Shown: piece after piece, positions 1 through 6,066 of the stretch
How the letters are laid out: every line of letters starts with the position of its first letter
Numbering within the stretch: position 1 is the stretch's first letter
Assembly (NCBI GenBank): GCA_900544635.1
Contig: UQVV01000032.1
Location: 1 to 12,370 of the forward strand
Reading direction: 5' to 3'
Length of the DNA stretch: 12,370 nucleotides
Source: an uncultured Cloacibacillus sp.
GTDB taxonomy: Bacteria; Synergistota; Synergistia; Synergistales; Synergistaceae
The notes under the pieces: generated by a model
The model's input: only the letters and a program-made list of their open reading frames with translations
Databases searched by the model: none
Told to the model about the DNA's origin: nothing
Position numbers and translations under genes: made by a program

Positions 1-714
1 GCCGCCGGCGCTCGAGTCCGAGAAGGGCAGGCGTGCGAGCGGCTCGTCGGCGAAGCTATAAAGGGGACGGAGCGCGGCAGGCTTTTCATCGTCTCGAAGG
101 TGCTGCCGAACAACGCTGGGCGGCGCGGAATTTTCAGAAGCTGCGAAGAAAGCCTGCAACGGCTCGGCACTGACTACCTCGACCTGTATCTGCTGCACTG
201 GCGCGGAAGCGTGCCGCTCGCGGAGACGGTCGAGTGCATGGAGAAGCTTGAGCGCGACGGCCTGATACGCGGCTGGGGCGTCTCGAATTTCGACACGGAC
301 GACATGGAGGAGCTCCGGCGCGTGAAGGGCGGCGACGGCTGCCTCGTTAACCAGGTGCTCTACCACGCGGCCTCGCGCGGCATAGAGTACAGCCTTCTGC
401 CGCAGATGAGGGAGCGCGGCGTCGCGCTGATGGCCTACTGCCCGCTCGCGCAGGGCGGAAGCCTGAGACGCGGCCTCTTCCGTTCGCGCGCGCTGAACGA
501 CATAGCCGCCCGCCGCGGCGCGACCGTCGCGCAGATATTATTGGCCTGGGCGATACGCGGCGGAAACGCCATAGCGATACCGCGCAGCTCGTCGCCCGAG
601 CACACGGCGGAAAACGCGGGCGCGGACGCGATAGAGCTGACCGCGGAGGAGCTCGCGGCGATCGACCGCGAATTTGCGCCGCCGCGCCGCAAAGAACCGC
701 TCGATATACAATAG
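1..714 (+). CDS. Aldo/keto reductase, YeaE-like (5' partial)
   Basis: NAD(P)H-dependent cytosolic oxidoreductase that reduces aldehydes or ketones; the closest family I recognise is E. coli YeaE, a methylglyoxal reductase. The frame is open from base 1 and 237 residues remain of roughly 280. Visible motifs are LVGEAI (residues 15-20), FIVSKV with the expected catalytic Lys33, LLHW with catalytic His66, WGVSNFD, NQVLYH, MAYCPLAQ and the C-terminal cofactor-binding stretch AIPRSSSPEHTAENAG. The in-frame ATG at 385 and other internal Met codons are not starts, because conserved family sequence runs upstream of them. The first ~8 residues do not resemble the family's DTAxxYG tyrosine motif in any frame, so the window either begins just after it or contains an error near its edge. 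The true substrate cannot be told from sequence. Confidence 0.9.
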   Translation, partial: AAGARVREGQACERLVGEAIKGTERGRLFIVSKVLPNNAGRRGIFRSCEESLQRLGTDYLDLYLLHWRGSVPLAETVECMEKLERDGLIRGWGVSNFDTDDMEELRRVKGGDGCLVNQVLYHAASRGIEYSLLPQMRERGVALMAYCPLAQGGSLRRGLFRSRALNDIAARRGATVAQILLAWAIRGGNAIAIPRSSSPEHTAENAGADAIELTAEELAAIDREFAPPRRKEPLDIQ

Positions 715-733
715 CGGCGCGCGTAGGAAATAA

Positions 734-868
734 ATGAACGGAATTGTCATTCTGATTTGTGCTCTGCTGCTTATCATGGCGATGAAGCTGCTGATGGAGC
801 GCGACCTCATCGGGCTGTTCCTGTTTTGTTTGGCTCTTCTTTTAATTTTCGGTGTGAAACCTGGATAG
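734..868 (+). CDS. Small two-helix membrane protein, unknown function
   Basis: A 44-residue ORF, ATG at 734 and TAG at 866-868. It is preceded by an AGGA ribosome binding site at 725-728, five bases from the start, and lies 19 bases after the aldo/keto reductase stop, so it is probably co-transcribed. The protein has two hydrophobic segments, about residues 3-20 and 25-40, separated by the charged turn KLLMERD, and ends in VKPG. That pattern fits a helical hairpin in the inner membrane. Codons are less GC-rich than in the neighbours (many ATT, CTT, TGT), as hydrophobic content partly dictates. I do not recognise a family. A chance ORF is possible, but the ribosome binding site and near-complete hydrophobicity argue for a real gene. 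Confidence 0.6.
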   Translation: MNGIVILICALLLIMAMKLLMERDLIGLFLFCLALLLIFGVKPG

Positions 869-924
869 TACTTAGACTCCAAAGCATCGAAAAATGTTAT
901 ATGAAAAGGAAAACCTAAAATCAT

Positions 925-963
925 AAAAAACCGGCTTCGCCGCGTAATCAAGGCGAAGCTGGT
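925..963 (-). terminator. Intrinsic terminator of tRNA-Ser
   Basis: The arms at 930-941 and 952-963 form a 12-bp stem with one G-T pair and a 10-base loop. Read on the minus strand, the stem is followed by a run of six T (complement of A 925-930). It lies 16 bases beyond the tRNA 3' end. On the plus strand there is no T run after the stem, so it does not end the upstream plus-strand genes. Confidence 0.85.
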
Positions 964-978
964 AAAAGGGCATAAAAA

Positions 979-1071
979 TGGCGGAGAGGGTGGGATTTGA
1001 ACCCACGTAGCGGCTCAGCACCGCTAAGACGATTTCGAGTCGCCCGCCTTCGACCGCTCGGCCATCTCTCC
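979..1071 (-). tRNA. tRNA-Ser(CGA)
   Basis: A 93-nt tRNA including an encoded CCA (complement of 979-981) and the discriminator G expected for serine tRNAs. The acceptor strands are GGAGAGA (1071-1065) and CCTCTCC (989-983). The D region reads GCCGAGCGGTCGAAGGC. The anticodon loop CTCGAAA is closed by GGCGA/TCGTC and gives anticodon CGA, which reads UCG. The long variable arm typical of tRNA-Ser has the stem AGCGG/CCGCT. The T arm is GTGGG-TTCAAAT-CCCAC. One oddity is that position 7 is A opposite C at 66, an A-C mispair at the foot of the acceptor stem. The gene stands alone with its own promoter and terminator. Confidence 0.95.
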
Positions 1072-1089
1072 GCGTCTCGCAAAAGACGC
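1072..1089 (-). other. Short hairpin at the 5' end of the tRNA-Ser precursor
   Basis: GCGTCT and AGACGC form a perfect 6-bp stem with a 6-base loop, directly abutting the mature tRNA 5' end. The predicted transcription start lies near 1088, so almost the whole 5' leader would be this hairpin, placed at the RNase P cleavage site. The pairing is visible; any effect on processing is inference. Confidence 0.4.
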
Positions 1090-1094
1090 AGAAT

Positions 1095-1122
1095 ATTATA
1101 GCCGATTTCCGCGACTTTGCAA
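1095..1122 (-). promoter_or_regulatory. Sigma-70-type promoter for tRNA-Ser
   Basis: On the minus strand there is a perfect -10 box TATAAT (complement of 1095-1100) and a -35 box TTGCAA (complement of 1117-1122), 16 bp apart. The predicted start is about 17 bases before the mature tRNA. Confidence 0.75.
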
Positions 1123-1166
1123 GCTCTGGGAAAAAGCGAATTTTATGATAATTGGCTTTACATATA

Positions 1167-1195
1167 TTGTTGCGCCGCCGGGATTGTACTATACT
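1167..1195 (+). promoter_or_regulatory. Probable promoter of yhdT-panF
   Basis: The -35 box TTGTTG (1167-1172) and -10 box TATACT (1190-1195) are 17 bp apart, in an AT-rich stretch ahead of yhdT. A 7-bp inverted repeat, GTACTAT (1186-1192) and ATAGTAC (1204-1210) with an 11-base spacer, overlaps the -10 box and start region. It is a candidate repressor site. Confidence 0.5.
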
Positions 1196-1245
1196 TTTTC
1201 GTCATAGTACGCGCTGTACGCGTAAATGTAAATGGAGGGGTCGCT

Positions 1246-1524
1246 GTGGCTTCAAAGGACTTTATGCGCTCTACGCGACGCGAGACTATCGTCATCGTCG
1301 CTCTCTATCTGCTCTTCTTTGCATGGTGGTACGTCACCGCGTACGGCTTCGGGGACGACCCGGCGGAGTACGAGTACATCATGGGCTTCCCCGAGTGGTT
1401 CTTTTACAGCTGCATCGCCGGATACGTCGGCATTTCGCTGATTCTCTGGGGCGCCGTGCGCCTCTTCTTCAAGGACCTCCCGCTCGACGACGCGGACGAA
1501 TCGGAGGACGAGAGCAATGGTTAA
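1246..1524 (+). CDS. yhdT: YhdT family (DUF997) membrane protein
   Basis: Small inner-membrane protein found beside the pantothenate symporter gene panF in many bacteria, E. coli included; its exact role is unknown. It is 92 residues, against about 80 for E. coli YhdT. It has two transmembrane segments (about residues 15-35 and 53-73), the family-like stretch MGFPEWFFYSC between them, the motif FFKDLPLDD after the second helix, and an acidic C-terminus. I chose GTG at 1246 because GGAGGGG (1234-1240) sits five bases upstream. The frame is open further upstream to about 1102, but that stretch contains the promoter and has no ribosome binding site. The stop overlaps the panF start by eight bases, which implies translational coupling. 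Confidence 0.85.
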   Translation: MASKDFMRSTRRETIVIVALYLLFFAWWYVTAYGFGDDPAEYEYIMGFPEWFFYSCIAGYVGISLILWGAVRLFFKDLPLDDADESEDESNG

Positions 1525-2995
1525 CCACGTCGCTATGATAGTGCCGCTCGTCTTGTACTTCGTCCTCATCATGGGGATTGCGTGGCTCGGCAACCGCTTT
1601 GCGGCGAAGCGCGCGGACACCGCGGGCTTCATGGAGGAATATTTCATCGGCAGCCGTTCGATGGGCGGCTTCGTCCTCGCGATGGCTGTCATAACGACCT
1701 ACACGAGCGCGAGCAGCTTCGTCGGCGGCCCCGGCATCGCCTACAACCTCGGCCTCGGATGGATTCTTCTTTCAATGATACAGGTGCCGACGGCTTTCCT
1801 GACGCTCGGCGTGCTGGGCAAGCGCTTCGCGCTCATCGCGCGCCGCACGAAGGCCGTGACGATTACGGATTTTATACGCGCGCGCTACGACAGCGACGCG
1901 GTCGTGATACTTTCGTCGGCGGCGCTGCTCGTCTTCTTCATGGCCTCGATGCTCGCGCAGTTCATCGGCGGCGCGCGGCTTTTTGAATCGGTGACGGGCT
2001 ACTCCTATCAGACGGGGCTCATTATATTCGGCCTCACAGTCGTAATCTACACGACGGTCGGCGGCTTCCGCGCCGTCGTCCTCACCGACACCATCCAGGG
2101 CGTGATGATGCTCGTCGCCTCGCTTGCGATACTCTTCGCCGTCGTCACGGCGGGCGGCGGCGTCGGCAACATCATGCAGACGCTTTACACAATCGACCCG
2201 AAGCTTCTGACGCCGACCGGCGCGAACGACGCGATACCGAAGCCCTTCATCCTTTCGTTCTGGGTGCTCGTCGGCATCGGCGTGCTCGGCCTGCCGCAGA
2301 CGACGCAGAAATGCCTCGGCTATAAGGACTCGCGTTCGATGCACAGCGCGATGATAATCGGCACCTTCACCGTCGGCTTCATCCTCCTCGCGATGCACCT
2401 GGTCGGCGCCATGGGCCGCGCCGTCATCCCCGACATAGAGATAGGCGACCTCGCCGTTCCGACGCTGACCGTGCGGCTGATGTCGCCCTTCTGGGCAGGA
2501 ATTTTCATCGCGGGGCCGCTCGCCGCGATAATGTCCACCGTCGACTCGATGCTTATCATGTGCTCTGCCGCGATAGTCAAGGACCTTTATTTCCACTACG
2601 TCCTGAAAAACGACGAGACGAAGCTGCCGCCCTCGACCGTCAAGCGCATGAGCCTCGCGGTCACGGGCGTCGTCGGAGTTATAGTTTTCATAGCGGCGCT
2701 GAAGCCTCCGTCGCTGCTCGTATGGATAAACCTCTTCGCCTTCGGCGGCCTCGAGGCGGTATTTTTCTGCCCGACGCTCTTCGGCCTCTACTGGAAGCGC
2801 GCGAACTCGACCGGCGCGCTGCTCTCGATGGCCGGAGGCGCGGCGGCCTACTTCTTCTTCACACTGACGAAGATAAGCATAGCGGGGACGAGCGCGATCG
2901 TCCCGACGCTCGCGATTTCGACGGCGCTCTTCATAATCGGGAGCCGCTTCGGGCGCGCGGAGCCCGCGGAAAAGCTGAAGGCCTTTGAAATATAG
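1517..2995 (+). CDS. panF: Sodium/pantothenate symporter
   Basis: Inner-membrane symporter of the sodium:solute symporter (SSS) family that imports pantothenate, the precursor of coenzyme A, with Na+. The 492 residues compare with 483 in E. coli PanF. PanF-like stretches include [16 protein letters not shown] (41-56), SSFVGGPG (66-73), [11 protein letters not shown], the SSS signature [14 protein letters not shown] (182-195), [38 protein letters not shown] and [13 protein letters not shown], with about 12-13 transmembrane segments in all. Similarity follows PanF along its whole length rather than the proline or glucose branches. The upstream yhdT partner supports the assignment. No terminator is seen after the stop; the rpsB promoter begins nine bases later. 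Confidence 0.95.
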   Translation: MVNHVAMIVPLVLYFVLIMGIAWLGNRFAAKRADTAGFMEEYFIGSRSMGGFVLAMAVITTYTSASSFVGGPGIAYNLGLGWILLSMIQVPTAFLTLGVLGKRFALIARRTKAVTITDFIRARYDSDAVVILSSAALLVFFMASMLAQFIGGARLFESVTGYSYQTGLIIFGLTVVIYTTVGGFRAVVLTDTIQGVMMLVASLAILFAVVTAGGGVGNIMQTLYTIDPKLLTPTGANDAIPKPFILSFWVLVGIGVLGLPQTTQKCLGYKDSRSMHSAMIIGTFTVGFILLAMHLVGAMGRAVIPDIEIGDLAVPTLTVRLMSPFWAGIFIAGPLAAIMSTVDSMLIMCSAAIVKDLYFHYVLKNDETKLPPSTVKRMSLAVTGVVGVIVFIAALKPPSLLVWINLFAFGGLEAVFFCPTLFGLYWKRANSTGALLSMAGGAAAYFFFTLTKISIAGTSAIVPTLAISTALFIIGSRFGRAEPAEKLKAFEI

Positions 2996-3003
2996 GCGCG
3001 GCC

Positions 3004-3032
3004 TTGTCCGCCGCCATAGGCTGTGATATACT
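3004..3032 (+). promoter_or_regulatory. Promoter of rpsB-tsf
   Basis: The -35 box TTGTCC (3004-3009) and -10 box TATACT (3027-3032) are 17 bp apart, with an extended -10 TGA directly before the -10 box. The predicted start is near 3039-3040, giving a leader of about 100 bases before rpsB. Confidence 0.75.
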
Positions 3033-3039
3033 TAGGAAC

Positions 3040-3125
3040 GGTGTACAGCACACACAGCCGCTGACGCAAAAGAGGTTCCCGCACAGGCGGGCTCTTGGGC
3101 GGGAGAGGCGGCTGGAGGAAAAAAC
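3040..3125 (+). promoter_or_regulatory. Structured 5' leader of rpsB, candidate S2 autoregulatory RNA
   Basis: Pairings visible by eye are as follows. An outer 7-bp helix joins CAGCCGC (3055-3061) to GCGGCTG (3108-3114). Inside it are a hairpin CCCGC-ACAG-GCGGG (3078-3091) and a second one, CTCT/AGAG (3092-3107). The two inner hairpins abut each other and the outer helix, which would make a stacked multi-branch junction. A short GTGT/ACAC hairpin (3041-3053) precedes it. The structure ends 11 bases before the ribosome binding site AGGAGGG (3126-3132). In E. coli the rpsB leader binds S2 and represses rpsB-tsf; the same role here is inference. Confidence 0.5.
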
Positions 3126-3138
3126 AGGAGGGATACAC

Positions 3139-3969
3139 ATGGGTGTAGTAAGCATGAAGCAGCTTCTTGAGTGCGGCGTCCACTTCGGACACCAGACGAG
3201 ACGCTGGAACCCGAAGATGAAGCCGTTCATCTTCACGGAGCGCAACGGAATCTATATCATCGACCTTCAGAAGACGGTCAAGGGACTTGAAAAAGCCTAC
3301 GACTTCGTCCGCGAGATAGCGAAGTCGGGCGGAAACGTCCTCTTCGTCGGAACGAAGCGCCAGGCGCAGGATCCGATCCGCGACGAAGCGACGAAGGCCG
3401 GCCAGTTCTACATCAACCAGCGCTGGCTCGGAGGACTCCTCACCAACTTCACGACGATCCGCCGCCGCGTTATGCGCATGGCCGAGCTCGAGCAGATGGA
3501 AGAGGACGGAAGCATCAACAAGTACCCGAAGAAGGAAGTAATTCAGCTCCGCAAGGAACGCGAGAAGCTTGAGAAATACCTCTCCGGCATCAAGGATATG
3601 CGCGACATCCCCGACGCGCTCTTCGTAATCGACCCGCGCCGCGAGACCATCGCCGTCCTTGAGGCGCGCAAGCTCGGCATCCCCGTCATCGCCATCGTCG
3701 ATACGAACTGCGATCCCGACGTCATCGACTACCCGATACCGGGCAACGACGACGCCATCCGCGCGATAGAGCTCATCGTCGGCCTTATGGCGAACGCCTA
3801 CATCGAGGGACGCCAGGGACAGGACGCCCGCATTGAGGAAGCCGCCGAAGAGGCCGCTCCCGAGGCGGAGGAGCTTCCCGTAATAGACGAAGACGAGACG
3901 GTAGAGGACGAAGTAAAGGTCCGCGTAAAAGAGATGGCCGACCAGAAGGGCTGGAAGGAGACTAACTAA
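3139..3969 (+). CDS. rpsB: 30S ribosomal protein S2
   Basis: Ribosomal protein S2 of the small subunit, bound between head and body of the 30S particle and needed for S1 docking. The 276 residues compare with 241 in E. coli. Diagnostic stretches are [16 protein letters not shown] near the start, [62 protein letters not shown] and [14 protein letters not shown]. The extra length is a C-terminal tail (about residues 230-276) rich in Glu and Asp. I chose ATG at 3139 because AGGAGGG lies six bases upstream and homology begins there; the frame's upstream extension covers the leader RNA. The gene is one base from tsf. Confidence 0.98.
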   Translation: MGVVSMKQLLECGVHFGHQTRRWNPKMKPFIFTERNGIYIIDLQKTVKGLEKAYDFVREIAKSGGNVLFVGTKRQAQDPIRDEATKAGQFYINQRWLGGLLTNFTTIRRRVMRMAELEQMEEDGSINKYPKKEVIQLRKEREKLEKYLSGIKDMRDIPDALFVIDPRRETIAVLEARKLGIPVIAIVDTNCDPDVIDYPIPGNDDAIRAIELIVGLMANAYIEGRQGQDARIEEAAEEAAPEAEELPVIDEDETVEDEVKVRVKEMADQKGWKETN

Positions 3970-3970
3970 C

Positions 3971-4567
3971 ATGGCGAATATCACTGCTGCGATGGTGTCG
4001 GAGCTTCGCGCCCGCACCTCTGTCGGAATGATGGACTGCAAAAAGGCGCTCGTCGAATGCGACGGCGACATGGAGAGAGCCTGCGACTACCTCCGCGAGA
4101 AGGGACTTGCGAAGGCCGCTAAGAAGGCCGAGCGCACCGCCGCCCAGGGACGTATGTTCACCTACGTCCACAGCAACGCGAAGCTCGCCGTCCTCCTCGA
4201 GCTCGACTGCGAGACCGACTTCGTCGCCCGCACCGACGAATTCCTTACGCTCGGCCACGAGATAGCGATGCACATCGCCGCCGCCAACCCGAGCTACATC
4301 AAGCCGGAAGACGTCCCCGCCGACGTCCTCGAGCACGAGAAGATGGTCATCATGGCGCAGGCCCGCGAAGAGGGCAAGCCCGAGAAGATGCTTGAAAAGA
4401 TCGCCGAAGGCCGCATCAACAAGTTCTACGAGGAAAACTGCCTCATGGAGCAGAAGTATATCCGCGACCCGAACGTCAAAATCAAGGACCTCATCATCGA
4501 GAACATAGCGAAGATTGGCGAGAACATAGTCGTCCGCCGCTACGCCCGTTTCGCGATAGAAGCCTAA
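3971..4567 (+). CDS. tsf: Elongation factor Ts, short form
   Basis: Guanine nucleotide exchange factor that recycles EF-Tu from GDP to GTP in the cytosol. The N-terminal UBA-like domain carries LRARTSVGMMDCKKAL, and the core has the signature ETDFVAR (81-87), which contacts EF-Tu. At 198 residues it is the short, single-core form seen in Thermus, not the ~283-residue E. coli type with duplicated core subdomains. GGAAGGAG lies at 3953-3960, inside the end of rpsB, and the ATG follows the rpsB stop by one base, so the two genes are coupled. A strong terminator follows. Confidence 0.98.
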   Translation: MANITAAMVSELRARTSVGMMDCKKALVECDGDMERACDYLREKGLAKAAKKAERTAAQGRMFTYVHSNAKLAVLLELDCETDFVARTDEFLTLGHEIAMHIAAANPSYIKPEDVPADVLEHEKMVIMAQAREEGKPEKMLEKIAEGRINKFYEENCLMEQKYIRDPNVKIKDLIIENIAKIGENIVVRRYARFAIEA

Positions 4568-4585
4568 CTCTAAACCGAACGCCGA

Positions 4586-4618
4586 GGCGAGGGATTATTT
4601 TTAATCCCTCGCCTTTTT
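4586..4618 (+). terminator. Intrinsic terminator after tsf
   Basis: A perfect 12-bp stem, 4586-4597 with 4602-4613, with a TTTT loop and followed by five T. It separates rpsB-tsf from pyrH-frr, so pyrH depends on readthrough or on a promoter that I could not assign with confidence. Confidence 0.95.
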
Positions 4619-4655
4619 AATAGCAAAAAATAATTTGTCCCGAAGGGAGATTCTC

Positions 4656-5366
4656 ATGAACCGCAAATACAACAAGATACTGTTGAAGCTGTCGGGCGAA
4701 ATACTTGCCGGCGGCGGACACTTCGGCCTCGACTACGACGCCGTGCGCGGAATCTGCGAGGAAATCGCCGAGGTCGCGAAAGAGGGCATAATGGTCTCCA
4801 TGGTCGTCGGCGGCGGCAACATCATCCGCGGCGCGCAGACGAAGTACATCGAGCGCGCGCAGGCCGACTACATGGGAATGCTCGGGACCGTCATCAACGC
4901 GCTGGCGCTTCAGGACGCGCTTGAAAGCCTCGGTCAGCCGACGCGTGTTCAGTCCGCGATAGAGATGCGCCAGATCGCGGAGACCGTCATACGCCGCCGC
5001 GCGATACGCCACCTCGAGAAGGGGCGCATCGTCATCTTTGCGGCCGGCACAGGCTCGCCATACTTCTCGACCGACACCACCGCCGCGCTGCGCGCCTCCG
5101 AAATCGGCGCCGACTGCGTCATAAAGGCGACGAAGGTCGACGGCATATACGACAAGGACCCGGAGAAATTCCCCGACGCCGTGAAGCTGCCGCACATCAC
5201 CTACATGGACGCGCTGAACATGCAGCTCAAGGTCATGGACGCAGCGGCCTTCTCGCTCTGCCAGGACAACAACATCCCGATAGTCGTATTCGACATGCTT
5301 AAGAAAGGCAATCTGCGCAGATTGCTGATAGACGGTGAAAATATAGGCTCTATAGTCTCCAGATAG
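4656..5366 (+). CDS. pyrH: UMP kinase
   Basis: Bacterial-type UMP kinase of the amino-acid kinase fold. It phosphorylates UMP to UDP with ATP in pyrimidine nucleotide synthesis and is usually a hexamer allosterically controlled by UTP and GTP. The protein is 236 residues, the usual length. Motifs are KLSGE (11-15), VVGGGNIIRG (50-59), ADYMGMLGTVIN (70-81), AAGTGSPYFSTDTTAALRA (129-147) and KVDGIYDKDP (160-169). I chose ATG at 4656 because AAGGGAG (4643-4649) lies six bases upstream. That site is partly held in a small hairpin, TCCC-GAA-GGGA (4638-4648). The gene sits between tsf and frr, the widely conserved order. Confidence 0.97.
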   Translation: MNRKYNKILLKLSGEILAGGGHFGLDYDAVRGICEEIAEVAKEGIMVSMVVGGGNIIRGAQTKYIERAQADYMGMLGTVINALALQDALESLGQPTRVQSAIEMRQIAETVIRRRAIRHLEKGRIVIFAAGTGSPYFSTDTTAALRASEIGADCVIKATKVDGIYDKDPEKFPDAVKLPHITYMDALNMQLKVMDAAAFSLCQDNNIPIVVFDMLKKGNLRRLLIDGENIGSIVSR

Positions 5367-5368
5367 AG

Positions 5369-5374
5369 TATAAT
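5369..5374 (+). promoter_or_regulatory. Possible -10 box ahead of frr
   Basis: A perfect TATAAT lies just after the pyrH stop and 36 bases before the frr start. No convincing -35 box stands 16-18 bp upstream. Instead a 6-bp inverted repeat, CTCTAT (5348-5353) and ATAGAG (5363-5368), ends directly against the -10 box. It could be an activator-dependent internal promoter, or chance. Confidence 0.3.
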
Positions 5375-5409
5375 CTATAAAACATCACAAGCTGTAAGGA
5401 GTGACCCGC

Positions 5410-5967
5410 ATGCCTCAGAAGATACTTAACGAACTTAGCACGCGCTGCGAAAAGAGCGTGGAGCACCTGAAGAGCACGATGCTCGGCGTCCGCACCGGAA
5501 GAGCGCACCCCGCGCTTGTCGAAGAGATAAAGGTCGACTACTTCGGAACGCCGACTCCGATCAAGAACATGGGCAGCGTCAACGTGCCCGAGGCACGCCA
5601 GATAGTCATTACGCCGTGGGACAAGACCGCGATGAAGGCCATAGAGAAGGCCATCCAGAGCTCGAGCCTCGGCATCACTCCGCAGAACGACGGCTCGTCG
5701 ATCCGCCTCAATCTGCCTGAGCTTACGCAGCAGCGCCGCGTCGAGCTCAAGAAGATGGTCAACAAGATGGCGGAAGAGGGACGCGTGGCGGTCCGCAACA
5801 TCCGCCGCGACGCGATAGAAGCTCTCAAGAAGCTCGAAAAGGACAGCAAGATAACCGAGGACGACCTCAAGAAGTTCCAGAAAGAGGCGCAGGACAAGAC
5901 CGACGCCTTCATCAAGAAGATCGACGCCGCCCTTGCCGAGAAGGAAAAAGAGATAATGGACAAGTAA
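5410..5967 (+). CDS. frr: Ribosome recycling factor
   Basis: Splits the post-termination ribosome together with EF-G so that its subunits can be reused. The 185 residues are the standard length. Motifs include GVRTGRAHPAL (26-36), YFGTPTPI (44-51), the hinge region around SVNVPEARQIVITPWD, LGITPQNDGSSIRLNLP (87-103), and RVAVRNIRRDA (125-135) in the long three-helix bundle, with a Lys/Glu-rich C-terminal helix. I chose ATG at 5410 because AAGGAG (5396-5401) overlaps the upstream in-frame GTG at 5401 and is correctly spaced only for the ATG. It is the last gene of the pyrH-frr pair and is followed by a terminator. Confidence 0.97.
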   Translation: MPQKILNELSTRCEKSVEHLKSTMLGVRTGRAHPALVEEIKVDYFGTPTPIKNMGSVNVPEARQIVITPWDKTAMKAIEKAIQSSSLGITPQNDGSSIRLNLPELTQQRRVELKKMVNKMAEEGRVAVRNIRRDAIEALKKLEKDSKITEDDLKKFQKEAQDKTDAFIKKIDAALAEKEKEIMDK

Positions 5968-5999
5968 GCCGCAGCCTTTAGGGTACGGCGTGAACTTCA

Positions 6000-6045
6000 T
6001 GCGTTTCGCCTCCGCGTCCGCCGCGGGGACGGAACGCAGTTTTTT
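6000..6045 (+). terminator. Intrinsic terminator after frr
   Basis: An outer stem TGCGTT (6000-6005) with AACGCA (6033-6038), an inner stem CGTCC (6015-6019) with GGACG (6027-6031), then T6 at 6040-6045. The stem is interrupted but GC-rich. One inner arm can also pair downstream with 6058-6065. Confidence 0.7.
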
Positions 6046-6066
6046 ATGCGGAACTGACGGACGCGC

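Noticed and set aside
1207..1222. Direct repeat GTACGCG (1207-1213 and 1216-1222) ahead of yhdT
   Set aside because: Two short GC-rich copies with no further periodicity; not enough to call an operator separate from the inverted repeat.
1117..1245. A TTG-started N-terminal extension of yhdT that would add a hydrophobic segment
   Set aside because: No ribosome binding site precedes it, it overlaps the yhdT and tRNA promoters, and the GTG at 1246 has a strong site and gives the normal family length.
3004..3138. An in-frame upstream extension of rpsB
   Set aside because: S2 homology begins at the ATG at 3139, which has an AGGAGGG site; the upstream stretch is promoter and structured leader.
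2848..4071. A minus-strand open frame of 407 codons opposite panF, rpsB and tsf
   Set aside because: It is antisense to confirmed genes and covers the rpsB promoter and leader; no recognisable protein features.
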